In this document: in pieces, positions 41,975 to 50,652 of the stretch
Layout: each line of letters opens with the position of its first letter
How positions within the stretch are numbered: the first letter of the stretch is position 1
Notes under the pieces: generated by a model
Told to the model about the DNA's origin: nothing
Databases searched by the model: none
Seen by the model: the letters and a program-made list of their open reading frames with translations, nothing else
Made by a program: the position numbers and the translations under genes
Origin: Flavobacteriaceae bacterium UBA1903
GTDB lineage: Bacteria > Bacteroidota > Bacteroidia > Flavobacteriales > Flavobacteriaceae
DNA length: 64,000 nt
Assembly (NCBI GenBank): GCA_002337605.1
Contig: DDGL01000016.1
Coordinates: 96,973 to 160,972, forward strand
Reading direction: 5' to 3'

Positions 41975-43108
41975 TTAATTTTGTTGTTTTTTAAACGAGC
42001 GCTCTTTCCATACATAGCTTCCCGAAAAGCTAGAAATTACCACAGCTACCGTCACGAGTGGGTATACTAAAGTGCTTGCCAAAAAACTTAAAAAAGGAAA
42101 CTGCTTTTTAAAGAATTGTGCGCTTTTCCTAAGAAGAAAAAAATCTAAGAGTATCTTATAAAAAATAACACCGACCATAACCATACGTTGCTGTGGCCAT
42201 AAAACAACTGCTAAAGGTAGTATTACAATGAATCCATTCATTGAAAAAACCAACATTCCCAATACTTTGGAAGCAATACTTTTTTGGCTGGATGTTTTGG
42301 AAGCCCAACGCACTCGCTGTGAAACCAGTTGCTTCCAGCTGGCTACAGGTTGTGTAGTTACTACCGCATTTCTGGATTTGAGATACCCGATTTCTTTCGG
42401 AAATTGTTGTTTAAATTTTTCCAGCAAAAACATATCGTCACCGCTTGCAATGTGAAGGTTGCCCTCAAATCCGTTTACTTCTTGAAATGCTTCTTTAGTA
42501 TAGGCAAAATTGGCACCATTGCTTAACAGGACGTTCCCAAGTCCAAAACTTCCCACAGTAACTGCCTGCAAGCTCCAGTTGTCCAATTGCTGATAGCGCT
42601 GTATGAATGAACTATTTGCTTGATACGCTACAGGCATCGCAACACAAACTGGCGAGGTTTTTAAGATAAAATCATTTAAAACTCGCAACCAGTTTTTAGG
42701 AACTGTACAGTCTGCATCGGTTGTAATGATCCATGGGTTTTTTGAAGCTGAAATGGCTAGCGCAATGGCTGTTTTTTTTGGCGAAGGCTGTTTGGGTGTG
42801 TTCTGAAGGATTTGGAAGTTGATACTACTGTTTTTCAATTGGTCTGAAATAATAGTTTCAGAAGCATCGATAGAGGCATCATTTACAAAAATGATTTCAA
42901 AATGGGTTGAAGGATAGTTAATGTGCTGAAGTGATTTCAGCAACCCTGGTAAATTTTCAGCTTCGTTTCTAAATGGAATGATGATGGAAAATTTAGTTTC
43001 AATGTCTGTCCCAACCGTAGAGAAATAGGGCACCCGGTTGTACCCAATATATAGGAGGACCAAAGCCCAGAAATAGGATGCTATAAGTATACATGCTACC
43101 CAAATCAT
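41975..43108 (-). CDS. Family 2 glycosyltransferase, membrane-bound
   Basis: 377 residues. An N-terminal helix (IWVACILIASYFWALVLLYI), a GT2 GT-A domain (FSIIIPFRNEAENLPGLLKSL, VNDASIDASE, ITTDADCTVPKNWL with DxD-like acids, ASGDDMFLLEKF and QRVRWASKT, i.e. the (Q/R)xxRW motif) and two or three C-terminal helices. Such enzymes make or extend a lipid-linked or surface glycan. The gene overlaps by 4 nt the flippase-like gene upstream, so they probably act in one pathway. Confidence 0.88.
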   Translation of the reverse strand: MIWVACILIASYFWALVLLYIGYNRVPYFSTVGTDIETKFSIIIPFRNEAENLPGLLKSLQHINYPSTHFEIIFVNDASIDASETIISDQLKNSSINFQILQNTPKQPSPKKTAIALAISASKNPWIITTDADCTVPKNWLRVLNDFILKTSPVCVAMPVAYQANSSFIQRYQQLDNWSLQAVTVGSFGLGNVLLSNGANFAYTKEAFQEVNGFEGNLHIASGDDMFLLEKFKQQFPKEIGYLKSRNAVVTTQPVASWKQLVSQRVRWASKTSSQKSIASKVLGMLVFSMNGFIVILPLAVVLWPQQRMVMVGVIFYKILLDFFLLRKSAQFFKKQFPFLSFLASTLVYPLVTVAVVISSFSGSYVWKERSFKKQQN

Positions 43109-44055
43109 CTTGGCGTTGGTTTAAATGTGAGTACAAAGTAACTTCCAAGGATTGCGGGCAGGACGGTATTTAATATCCACATCATAAACACGGTCGAAAG
43201 CACGACAATTTCGGGAACACCCAAAAACGAAAATAACCAGACTCCAACCCCGCCACGAATAACCACATCCAGTACGAAAAACGAAGGAATGACAGAAACC
43301 AAAAGATACATTGTGAAAATAGTAATAAGTAAAATTTCGGGGTGTATATCTGTTCCTGAAAAACGTAAAATACTATAAAACAATGTGCTAAATACCATAT
43401 AACGAAGCATGGAAAGCCCCACAATACCTGTTTTACGCTTTATAGAGATCTGCCTGAATTTCTTCCAGAGGGTAGAAAGCGTCATACCCTTAAAACCAAA
43501 AGGTCTTTTTCTATACGAATAGGCTACTACAACTAGTAATAACAATATTCCGGTACCTAAAAGAATCCGCCATAATGATAAGTTAATAGTATCTCCAGTT
43601 CTTATTACATAAAGTAGCAAAGCTGGGATGCCAAAAAATAACGTTACTAGCATTTGCGAACTGCTATGCACAAAATTAAGAAAGACTATTTTTTTTCTGT
43701 TTTTTGGAGGAAAGTACATTGCCTTAGCTCCGTATTCGCCAATTCTATTTGGAGTAATAAGCGAGGCTGTTAATGATCCCAACGTCTGTTTGGCAGCCTC
43801 CTTAAACGTTAAAGGAAACCAGGTGCTCACGCTCACGTTCCATTTATAGATTTCCAACAGCCAGTTAAGCGTTGCCAACCCAACAAACCAAAGCCAATAG
43901 GGCAAGGTATCTATTTGGAAACTGGCTTTAAAATGTTCCAGCGTAGTAGTACGCTCCTCTTTAATTTTCAGCAACATATAACCCAGGGCCAACACAAGTA
44001 GTAAAACCTTTAGGGCAACGAGCCAATATTGCTTAGATTTGTGAGAAGCCATCAT
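43105..44055 (-). CDS. Lysylphosphatidylglycerol-synthase-like (UPF0104) membrane protein
   Basis: 316 residues, about eight membrane helices. ASLITPNRIGEYGAKAMYFP carries the T-P-x-x-x-G-E/R-Y-G-x-K signature of the LPG_synthase_TM / flippase-like family (MprF N-domain, AglD). It is likely to help move or make a lipid-linked product at the inner membrane. Co-transcribed with the downstream glycosyltransferase; divergent from ruvC, with 14 nt between the starts. Confidence 0.85.
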   Translation of the reverse strand: MMASHKSKQYWLVALKVLLLVLALGYMLLKIKEERTTTLEHFKASFQIDTLPYWLWFVGLATLNWLLEIYKWNVSVSTWFPLTFKEAAKQTLGSLTASLITPNRIGEYGAKAMYFPPKNRKKIVFLNFVHSSSQMLVTLFFGIPALLLYVIRTGDTINLSLWRILLGTGILLLLVVVAYSYRKRPFGFKGMTLSTLWKKFRQISIKRKTGIVGLSMLRYMVFSTLFYSILRFSGTDIHPEILLITIFTMYLLVSVIPSFFVLDVVIRGGVGVWLFSFLGVPEIVVLSTVFMMWILNTVLPAILGSYFVLTFKPTPR

Positions 44056-44069
44056 GGACTACGAAAGTA

Positions 44070-44660
44070 GTGAAATCGAAACCGATATTGAAGCAAAGCA
44101 AATCACAAACTACAGAAAAAATTATCCTGGGAATTGACCCTGGAACCACTATTATGGGTTTCGGACTTATTAAAGTAGTGGGTAAAAAAATGGAATTCAT
44201 GCAACTCAATGAGTTGAAATTATCCAAATATGACGACCATTACGTACGATTGCGCTATATTTTTGAACGTACTATAGAACTTATAGACTCCTATCATCCA
44301 GACGAAATTGCCATTGAAGCACCTTTTTTTGGAAAGAACGTGCAATCTATGCTCAAGTTAGGTCGTGCGCAGGGAGTAGCTATGGCTGCCGGACTATCCC
44401 GCCAGATCCCAATTACCGAATATTCCCCCAAAAAGATAAAAATGGCCATTACTGGTAGCGGAAATGCAAGTAAAGAGCAAGTTGCAAAAATGTTGCAGAG
44501 CACACTAGGACTTAAAGAACTTCCTAAAAACCTGGATAGTACCGATGGGTTGGCGGCAGCCGTTTGCCACTTTTACAATGAAGGTAGAATTCAAGTAGGA
44601 AAGAGCTACAGCGGTTGGGCAGCTTTTGTAAAGCAAAATGAAAAGCGAATTGATAAATAA
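44070..44660 (+). CDS. ruvC: Holliday junction resolvase RuvC
   Basis: 196 residues from GTG 44070; a TTG at 44088 is an alternative, as the family usually starts a few residues before the first strand. Acidic active-site residues are in ILGIDPGTTIMGFG (Asp23), AIEAPFFGKNVQSMLKLGRAQG and DSTDGLAAAVCHFYN. Cuts four-way junctions with RuvAB in the cytosol. Separated from hemW by 28 nt. Confidence 0.95.
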   Translation: MKSKPILKQSKSQTTEKIILGIDPGTTIMGFGLIKVVGKKMEFMQLNELKLSKYDDHYVRLRYIFERTIELIDSYHPDEIAIEAPFFGKNVQSMLKLGRAQGVAMAAGLSRQIPITEYSPKKIKMAITGSGNASKEQVAKMLQSTLGLKELPKNLDSTDGLAAAVCHFYNEGRIQVGKSYSGWAAFVKQNEKRIDK

Positions 44661-44688
44661 AATGTAAACCTCTACTGAAAACTAAATA

Positions 44689-45822
44689 ATGGCTGGAATT
44701 TACATCCACATCCCATTCTGTAAGCAGGCATGCCATTACTGTGACTTTCACTTTTCGACTTCGCTGAAGAAAAAAGATGAATTGATTGCTGCCCTGGTAA
44801 AAGAAATTCAACTTCGGAAAGAGGAGTTGACCGGAACTGTGGAAACTATTTATTTTGGAGGAGGAACTCCGAGTTTATTGAAGAATTCAGAGTTGCAATT
44901 GTTGCTGGACGAAGTATATGCTAATTTTGAAGTTTCGGAAAACCCCGAAATTACGCTGGAAGCCAATCCGGATGACCTTACCGAAAAACTAATTTACCAA
45001 TTAGCTCTTTCACCAATTAACCGCCTCTCCATAGGAGTACAGTCTTTTTTCGAGGAAGATTTGAAGCTAATGAACCGCGCCCATAATGCTGAAGAAGCGG
45101 AGAAATGTATTCAGCTTGCAAAGGAACATTTTAGCAATATAAGCATCGATTTAATCTACGGAATCCCAGAAATGACCCACGAACGATGGTTGGCAAACGT
45201 TGAAAAAGCCCTCGCATTGAATATTCCGCACCTATCCTGTTACGCATTGACCGTAGAACCCAAAACCGCGTTGGAGAATTTTATAAAAAAAGGAATTGTG
45301 CCCCCAGTAGAGGACGATGTGGCGCAAGAACACCACAGGCTTTTAGTCGAAAAAACCGAAGCGGCTGGGTATGAAAACTATGAGTTTTCAAATTTCAGTA
45401 AATCTGACTGGCATTCAAAAAACAACACAGCGTACTGGCAAGGCAAACCATATCTGGGTATTGGTCCAAGTGCCCATAGTTATGATGGTGGCAGACGTAG
45501 CTGGAATGTGGCTAATAACTCGGTGTACATAAAAAAAATTGAAACCGGAGAACTTCCGCTGGAACGAGAAACACTTTCAACAAAGGACAAGTACAATGAA
45601 TATGTAATGACGCGATTGCGGACTGCGAATGGCATCTCCATTCAGGAAGTTTCCAAAGCCTTTGGCGTCCCGTACAAAGACTATTTGCTACAACAAGCAG
45701 CGCAACATGTTGCTTCAGAATTGCTTGAGCATAAAAATGAAAGGCTTATAGTGACAAAAAAAGGGAAATTCTTAACAGATGGAATCTCCAGCGACTTGTT
45801 TTTGGTAGAATTGCAAGGATAA
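44689..45822 (+). CDS. hemW: HemW, radical-SAM haem chaperone
   Basis: 377 residues. IYIHIPFCKQACHYCDFHFS has the CxxxCxxC radical-SAM cluster site plus the trailing aromatic and the nearby H; TIYFGGGTPSLL, LEANPDDLT, RLSIGVQSF and SIDLIYGIPE follow; the C-terminal HemN-like domain includes GPSAHSYDGGRRSWNV. This arrangement, with HNTAYWQGKPYLGIG-like text, is HemW rather than the oxygen-independent coproporphyrinogen oxidase. Inserts haem into respiratory proteins. Confidence 0.93.
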   Translation: MAGIYIHIPFCKQACHYCDFHFSTSLKKKDELIAALVKEIQLRKEELTGTVETIYFGGGTPSLLKNSELQLLLDEVYANFEVSENPEITLEANPDDLTEKLIYQLALSPINRLSIGVQSFFEEDLKLMNRAHNAEEAEKCIQLAKEHFSNISIDLIYGIPEMTHERWLANVEKALALNIPHLSCYALTVEPKTALENFIKKGIVPPVEDDVAQEHHRLLVEKTEAAGYENYEFSNFSKSDWHSKNNTAYWQGKPYLGIGPSAHSYDGGRRSWNVANNSVYIKKIETGELPLERETLSTKDKYNEYVMTRLRTANGISIQEVSKAFGVPYKDYLLQQAAQHVASELLEHKNERLIVTKKGKFLTDGISSDLFLVELQG

Positions 45823-45852
45823 ATTGTATCTTACAAAGTAAAAATAAACTGA

Positions 45853-46599
45853 ATGCTTGCTACTTTAAATATTAACAATCAACAGCAAACAATAGACCTT
45901 TCAAAGCCTCTGGATATTTCTATTGAGTTAACAGATACTTCTGAAAACCCCTTAGCATGGTATATGGAAAAACCTGTGATCAGCCCTGTTACATTGGATG
46001 ATTGGGTAGGCAAAGTAAGTGAGGGCGCTTCGGTTAATTTTAATACTATTCTTTTTAATCCGCATGCACATGGCACGCATACGGAAGGTGTCGGGCATAT
46101 TTCGAAAGAGTTCTATTCGGTTCAAAAAGCTTTGAATACTTTCTTTTTTACTGCGGAAGTTATTTCAGTTACTCCGGAAGATTTTGGAGGAGACCTGGTG
46201 ATCTCTTCAATACAAGTAAAAAAACTGCTGAAAGGTAAAAAACCTGAAGCCGTTGTTATTAGAACCTTGCCTAATACAACACAAAAAACATCTAAAAAAT
46301 ACTCGCATACCAATTGGCCCTATGTACACGAAGATGCTGCTAATTACTTACGTGAATCAGGAGTGAAGCATTTGTTGATCGACTTGCCCAGCGTAGATAA
46401 AGAGAAGGATGATGGAGAGCTGTTGGCGCATAAAGCTTTCTGGAACTTTCCTGAAAACCCACGGTTAGATGCGACCATTACCGAATTTATTTACGTTCCG
46501 AATACTATAAAAGATGGAAAGTACCTATTAAACTTACAGACGGCAAATTTTGTTAACGATGCAACGCCCAGCCGTCCTGTTTTATACGAAATTCTATGA
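45853..46599 (+). CDS. Cyclase-family (kynurenine-formamidase-like) metal hydrolase
   Basis: 248 residues. FNPHAHGTHTEGVGH (~res 73-87) matches the H-x-G-T-H-x-(D/E)-x-x-x-H metal-binding motif of the cyclase/KynB family. HLLIDLPSVDKEKDDGELLAHKAFW carries the conserved D-x-x-S-(V/I)-D and H-x-x-(F/L) elements. Amide or ester hydrolysis is expected; no kyn genes lie nearby, so kynurenine specificity should not be assumed. Overlaps the next gene by 4 nt and starts a run of six tightly packed genes. Confidence 0.87.
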   Translation: MLATLNINNQQQTIDLSKPLDISIELTDTSENPLAWYMEKPVISPVTLDDWVGKVSEGASVNFNTILFNPHAHGTHTEGVGHISKEFYSVQKALNTFFFTAEVISVTPEDFGGDLVISSIQVKKLLKGKKPEAVVIRTLPNTTQKTSKKYSHTNWPYVHEDAANYLRESGVKHLLIDLPSVDKEKDDGELLAHKAFWNFPENPRLDATITEFIYVPNTIKDGKYLLNLQTANFVNDATPSRPVLYEIL

Positions 46600-46949
46600 A
46601 AACAGTCTTAAAATTAGAAGAAGCTGCACTATTCATCTTAGGAATAGTGCTGTTTGCACAACTTGATTTTGCGTGGTGGTGGTTTTTGGTGTTACTCCTG
46701 CTTCCCGATGTTGGAATGTTAGGGTACCTTGTAAATACCAGAGTAGGAGCTTTCACGTATAACTTGTTTCACTACAGAGCCATTGCAGTTGGACTGTTAA
46801 TTTTTGGCTACATTTATGGCCAGGAATTAGTGTTGCTTAGTGGTGTGATGCTATTTTCTCACATAGCATTTGATAGAATGTTAGGCTATGGTCTGAAATA
46901 CCCGGATAATTTTAAGAACACACATTTAGGAACGATAGGAAAAAACTAA
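46596..46949 (+). CDS. DUF4260 family membrane protein
   Basis: 117 residues, mostly hydrophobic: LKLEEAALFILGIVLFAQLDFAWWWFLVLLLLPDVGMLGYLVNTRVGAFTYNLFHYRA followed by HIAFDRMLGYGLKYPDNFKNTHLG. The P-D-x-x-M-L-G-Y ... D-R-x-L-G-Y-G-L-K-Y text defines DUF4260, an inner-membrane protein of unknown role. Overlaps neighbours on both sides. Confidence 0.9.
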   Translation: MKTVLKLEEAALFILGIVLFAQLDFAWWWFLVLLLLPDVGMLGYLVNTRVGAFTYNLFHYRAIAVGLLIFGYIYGQELVLLSGVMLFSHIAFDRMLGYGLKYPDNFKNTHLGTIGKN

Positions 46950-47563
46950 TGGAATTACTTTTTGTAGGCTTAGCATTTGGTGCTGTGATCGCGTATTTTT
47001 TATTTCTGAAGTTCAGTAGTGGGCGGAAGAAAGAGAAAACACAAACACAGTCGGTTATTTTAATGGAAAAAATACGGAGCGTCTGTAAATTTATTACTGT
47101 AGAAGGCGATTTTTCTGAAATTTACCACTACGAAAATGTAAAAGACAAATGGCTTAATTTAGTGTTGGGAAAAAAGAAAGCACTGGTTTTGATTGAAGCC
47201 AAAGCGCACGTAGGTTTTGACCTTACAAAGATAAAAATGGACGCTGACACTAAAACACGAACCATCATTCTTACTAATTTTCCTCAACCCGAACTTCTCA
47301 CCGTTGAGACAGACTTTAAATACTACGACAAGAAAGAAGGCTGGGCCAATCCGTTTACAGCTTCAGACCTAACCGAGATTAACCGGGAGGCAAAGCAACA
47401 TATTGTAGATAAAATTCCAAGCAGCGGTCTTTTAACCGAAGCTTCCTCACAGGCGTTGGAAACTATTAAGTTAATGGAAAAACTAGTGGAAACTATCAAC
47501 TGGAAATTAGACTTTACAGCGTTGGAAGTGGAAAATGCTCCCGTTAAAAAAGTAGCATCATGA
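46949..47563 (+). CDS. DUF4230 family protein
   Basis: 204 residues with one N-terminal helix (ELLFVGLAFGAVIAYFLFL). IRSVCKFITVEGDFSEIYHYEN ... KKALVLIEAKAHVGFDLTKIKMDADTKTRTIILTNFPQPELLTVETD is the DUF4230 pattern. Probably anchored in the inner membrane facing the periplasm; role unknown. Starts at the last base of the DUF4260 gene. Confidence 0.88.
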   Translation: MELLFVGLAFGAVIAYFLFLKFSSGRKKEKTQTQSVILMEKIRSVCKFITVEGDFSEIYHYENVKDKWLNLVLGKKKALVLIEAKAHVGFDLTKIKMDADTKTRTIILTNFPQPELLTVETDFKYYDKKEGWANPFTASDLTEINREAKQHIVDKIPSSGLLTEASSQALETIKLMEKLVETINWKLDFTALEVENAPVKKVAS

Positions 47564-48501
47564 AAAAATTCTACACGTTTTTTGTGTTGTGTGTCCTTTC
47601 ACTGAAATTGTGTAGTGCCCAGGTGGATGCTGCACAAATTGATGCTACCATTCAGTTTTACCCTAAAACATTTACTAATGTCACCGAACTTTCCAATTTA
47701 ATTACCCGGGATTTTACTTCTGAAGAAGAAAAGGTGAGAGCAATTTATGGCTGGATCACGAATAATGTTGCGTACGACCCTAAAGAATATGAAGTGTTTA
47801 ACTATAGTTTTAAAAACTACCGTGAACGCAATTCGAAAGAAGAAAATACGCGGAACAAAACAATAGAAAGGACGCTTCAAAAAGGAGTTGCGGTCTGTGA
47901 AGGCTATGCCATGCTTTTTGAAAAATTGTGTGAGCTACAGGGCATTCAAAACTACCTGGTGCGGGGCGATATAAAAACCAGTTTTGACGATATTGGAAGA
48001 GGTTTTAAGCGCATCCATATGTGGAATGTAGCGTATCTGGACGGGCAGCCCTACCTTTTTGATGTTACATGGGGTGCTGGAAAGTACAATCAGAAATTTA
48101 TCAAGGATCCCAGTTACTATTGGTATAAAACAGACCCAGAACATTTTGTGAAAACGCACTATCCGGATCTGGTGGAAGATGCATTTTTGGATGTTACGTT
48201 TAGAAAGGAAGCCTTTGCCAACCTGCCGCTTATTATTAAAGAAGACTTGCTCATTGAGAACGTAAAAAGACCTGAAAATGGGGTGATCTCCTCAATGGAA
48301 AATGAAAAAGAAATTACTTTTTTATTAAAAACCAACCTCCCTGAAACTATATCATATTCGTATAATTTCGGCAAGAAGGAAAAGGTAAAGAAGATCAATT
48401 CAGCAGATGGTTTTTTAGAATTTCAGATAAAGACAAGACCCCAAAGCAATCTTGTCGTGTATTTTAATGACAAACCTGCACTGGCGTATAAAGTAGAATA
48501 A
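47560..48501 (+). CDS. Exported transglutaminase-like protein
   Basis: 313 residues. Signal peptide (FYTFFVLCVLSLKLCSAQ). Residues ~45-190 are a transglutaminase-like cysteine-protease fold with Cys in AVCEGYAMLFEKLCEL, His in HMWNVAYLDGQPY and Asp in LFDVTWGAG. The C-terminal part is beta-rich. The family includes peptidoglycan- or protein-modifying enzymes; substrate unknown. Starts 4 nt within the previous gene's end and is adjacent to the following ATG. Confidence 0.87.
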   Translation: MKKFYTFFVLCVLSLKLCSAQVDAAQIDATIQFYPKTFTNVTELSNLITRDFTSEEEKVRAIYGWITNNVAYDPKEYEVFNYSFKNYRERNSKEENTRNKTIERTLQKGVAVCEGYAMLFEKLCELQGIQNYLVRGDIKTSFDDIGRGFKRIHMWNVAYLDGQPYLFDVTWGAGKYNQKFIKDPSYYWYKTDPEHFVKTHYPDLVEDAFLDVTFRKEAFANLPLIIKEDLLIENVKRPENGVISSMENEKEITFLLKTNLPETISYSYNFGKKEKVKKINSADGFLEFQIKTRPQSNLVVYFNDKPALAYKVE

Positions 48502-48861
48502 ATGAATATAGAAGAATTCAGAAACTATTGCCTAGCCAAAAAAGGCGTAACCGAATCGCTTCCCTTTGGTCCGGACACCCTTGTGTTTAAAGTGATGAAT
48601 AAAATGTTTGCTGTATGTGGTCTGGAACGCACTCCAACACAAGTGAACTTAAAATGCGATCCAGACAGGTCTGAAGAATTGCGTGCCGAGTATGACGGTC
48701 TTATCATTCCGGGCTGGCACATGAACAAGCACCATTGGAATACCGTTTTTATTGAAGATGCACTACCTCCAAAATTAGTAACCGAGTTAATTGACCATTC
48801 TTACGAGTTAATCGTAGCTTCGCTTACCAAAAAATTACAAGTAGAGTTAGCCGCATTATGA
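48502..48861 (+). CDS. MmcQ/YjbR family protein
   Basis: 119 residues: NIEEFRNYCLAKKGVTESLPFGPDTLVFKVMNKMFAVCGL, KCDPDRSEELRAEYDGLIIPGWHMNKHHWNTVFIE and the C-terminal LIDHSYELIVASL. This is the MmcQ/YjbR (DUF419) fold, with possible DNA binding via a double-wing motif. Function unproven. Starts directly after the transglutaminase stop and overlaps the MutS-like gene by 4 nt. Confidence 0.92.
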   Translation: MNIEEFRNYCLAKKGVTESLPFGPDTLVFKVMNKMFAVCGLERTPTQVNLKCDPDRSEELRAEYDGLIIPGWHMNKHHWNTVFIEDALPPKLVTELIDHSYELIVASLTKKLQVELAAL

Positions 48862-50636
48862 AGCATACCCCAAGAGAATTTTACGAAGCGCAACTAGAGC
48901 AGCACACCCAGGAGTTAAATACATTAAAAAAACAACTGGCGGTGTCAAGTACGCTGCGTTTATTGGTTTTTTTAGCAGTTTGTGCAGGTGTGTATGTTGC
49001 TTTTGGTAGTACAAAATTGGTGATTGCTCTTATTGTGGCTGGAATTATTTTGTTTGTGTATATGGTAACCCGGCATAGTAAATTAAAATATAAGCGTGAC
49101 CTTAAAGAAGCATTTCTGGAGTATAATAGGACTGAAATTAGTATTCTAGATGGTAGCCCAGGAATTTTATGGAACGAAGGAAATGACTATAAAAACTCAA
49201 ATCATTCTTATAGTCAGGACATAGATCTGTTTGGAGAAAGTTCCTTCTATCACTATATAAACCGAACGGCATTGGAAATGGGTGCTCAAAAACTAGCCAG
49301 TTTATTAACTAAAAATAGTATTGACAACATTCCACAAAAACAAGAAGCTATTAAAGAACTCTCAAGACTTGCTGAATGGCGACAACAGTTTACAGCCGTT
49401 GCATCCTTGGTAAAAACTGAAGTTTCCTCAGCCCGGGTAATTACGTGGCTTAAAAACTACAAGCCGTTCGCCCCCAAATGGATCAAAGGTGTTGCGGAAG
49501 GATTTTCGGTACTTTCAGTAGCGTTGATGGTGTTGTATTACTTTGAATTTATTTCCGGTTATATACTGTTTGGATGGTTTTTAGCAGGCTTGGCCATAAG
49601 CGGGCGGTACCTTAAAAAGGTAAACGACTTGTCGCAACATACGTCAAAGATCCAAAGCACGTTTGAGCAGTTTTATAAATTGATTTCAGAAATTGAAAAG
49701 CAGGAGTTTTCTTCAGCACTACTTTCAGAAAAGAAAAATTTAATAGTAAATACTGAAGTAAAGGCATCAGCTACCCTTAAAAAATTCTCTAAACATTTAG
49801 ATGCTCTAGACCAGCGTAATAATATGCTCGTAGGAGTGCTGCTGAATGGTTTTATGCTACGTGACTTACGGCAGTCCTACAATATTGAACAATGGATCGC
49901 TACCCACAAAACCGAAGTAGAAACCTGGTTCGACACTATTACGTTCTTTGATGCCTACAACAGTCTGGCAAATTACACGTTTAATCATCCCATTCATGTT
50001 TTTCCTGAAATAACACAGGCAGAGACTGTGTTGAGAGTAAAGGGTGGCGGACATCCATTATTGAATCCAAATACTATGGTTCGCAACGATTTTGAGATTC
50101 GTGAAAAAGAATTTTTTATCGTTACAGGAGCTAATATGGCAGGAAAAAGTACGTTTTTACGAACCGTTTCCTTGCACATTGTAATGGCAAATGTAGGATT
50201 GCCTGTTTGCGCTGTTGCTGCAAAATATAATCCAATTAAGCTTATTACAAGTATGCGGACTACCGATAGCTTGACAGATGATGAATCGTACTTTTTTAGT
50301 GAGCTGAAACGCCTTCAGTTTATTGTTGAACAAATTAGAACCGACCGGTATTTTATTATTCTGGACGAAATTTTAAAAGGAACCAATAGTACCGATAAAG
50401 CCATTGGCTCCCGAAAGTTTGTGGAGAAACTGGTTGCGGGAAATAGCACAGGAATTATTGCGACCCACGATTTAAGCTTATGTGAGGTCTCAAAGGAATT
50501 GCCCGAAGTAAAAAACTATTATTTTGATGCTCAAATAGTAAACGAAGAGCTATTTTTCGATTACACTTTTAAGCCAGGAATTTGTCAGAATATGAACGCT
50601 TCTTTTTTGCTGAAGAAAATGAAGATCATTGACTAA
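48858..50636 (+). CDS. Membrane-anchored MutS-like ATPase
   Basis: 592 residues. Two helices at ~30-68 (LRLLVFLAVCAGVYVAF and LVIALIVAGIILFVYMV) and two at ~220-250 sit before and inside the core/clamp region; the MutS-type ATPase is C-terminal: VTGANMAGKSTFLRTV (Walker A), SMRTTDSLTDDESYFFSELKRL, IILDEILKGTNSTD (Walker B) and GIIATHDLSL. It has no MutS mismatch-binding domain (no N-terminal F-x-E) and no Smr nuclease. So it is not a classical MutS1 or MutS2; the membrane placement is notable. Role unknown. Confidence 0.88.
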   Translation: MKHTPREFYEAQLEQHTQELNTLKKQLAVSSTLRLLVFLAVCAGVYVAFGSTKLVIALIVAGIILFVYMVTRHSKLKYKRDLKEAFLEYNRTEISILDGSPGILWNEGNDYKNSNHSYSQDIDLFGESSFYHYINRTALEMGAQKLASLLTKNSIDNIPQKQEAIKELSRLAEWRQQFTAVASLVKTEVSSARVITWLKNYKPFAPKWIKGVAEGFSVLSVALMVLYYFEFISGYILFGWFLAGLAISGRYLKKVNDLSQHTSKIQSTFEQFYKLISEIEKQEFSSALLSEKKNLIVNTEVKASATLKKFSKHLDALDQRNNMLVGVLLNGFMLRDLRQSYNIEQWIATHKTEVETWFDTITFFDAYNSLANYTFNHPIHVFPEITQAETVLRVKGGGHPLLNPNTMVRNDFEIREKEFFIVTGANMAGKSTFLRTVSLHIVMANVGLPVCAVAAKYNPIKLITSMRTTDSLTDDESYFFSELKRLQFIVEQIRTDRYFIILDEILKGTNSTDKAIGSRKFVEKLVAGNSTGIIATHDLSLCEVSKELPEVKNYYFDAQIVNEELFFDYTFKPGICQNMNASFLLKKMKIID

Positions 50637-50652
50637 ATAACCAACAACTAAC

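Noticed and set aside
44755..44772. TTCGACTTCGCTGAAG in hemW as another copy of the TCGACTGCGCTCAG element
   Set aside because: It matches only partly and encodes ordinary residues (FSTSLK) at a normal place in HemW; probably chance.
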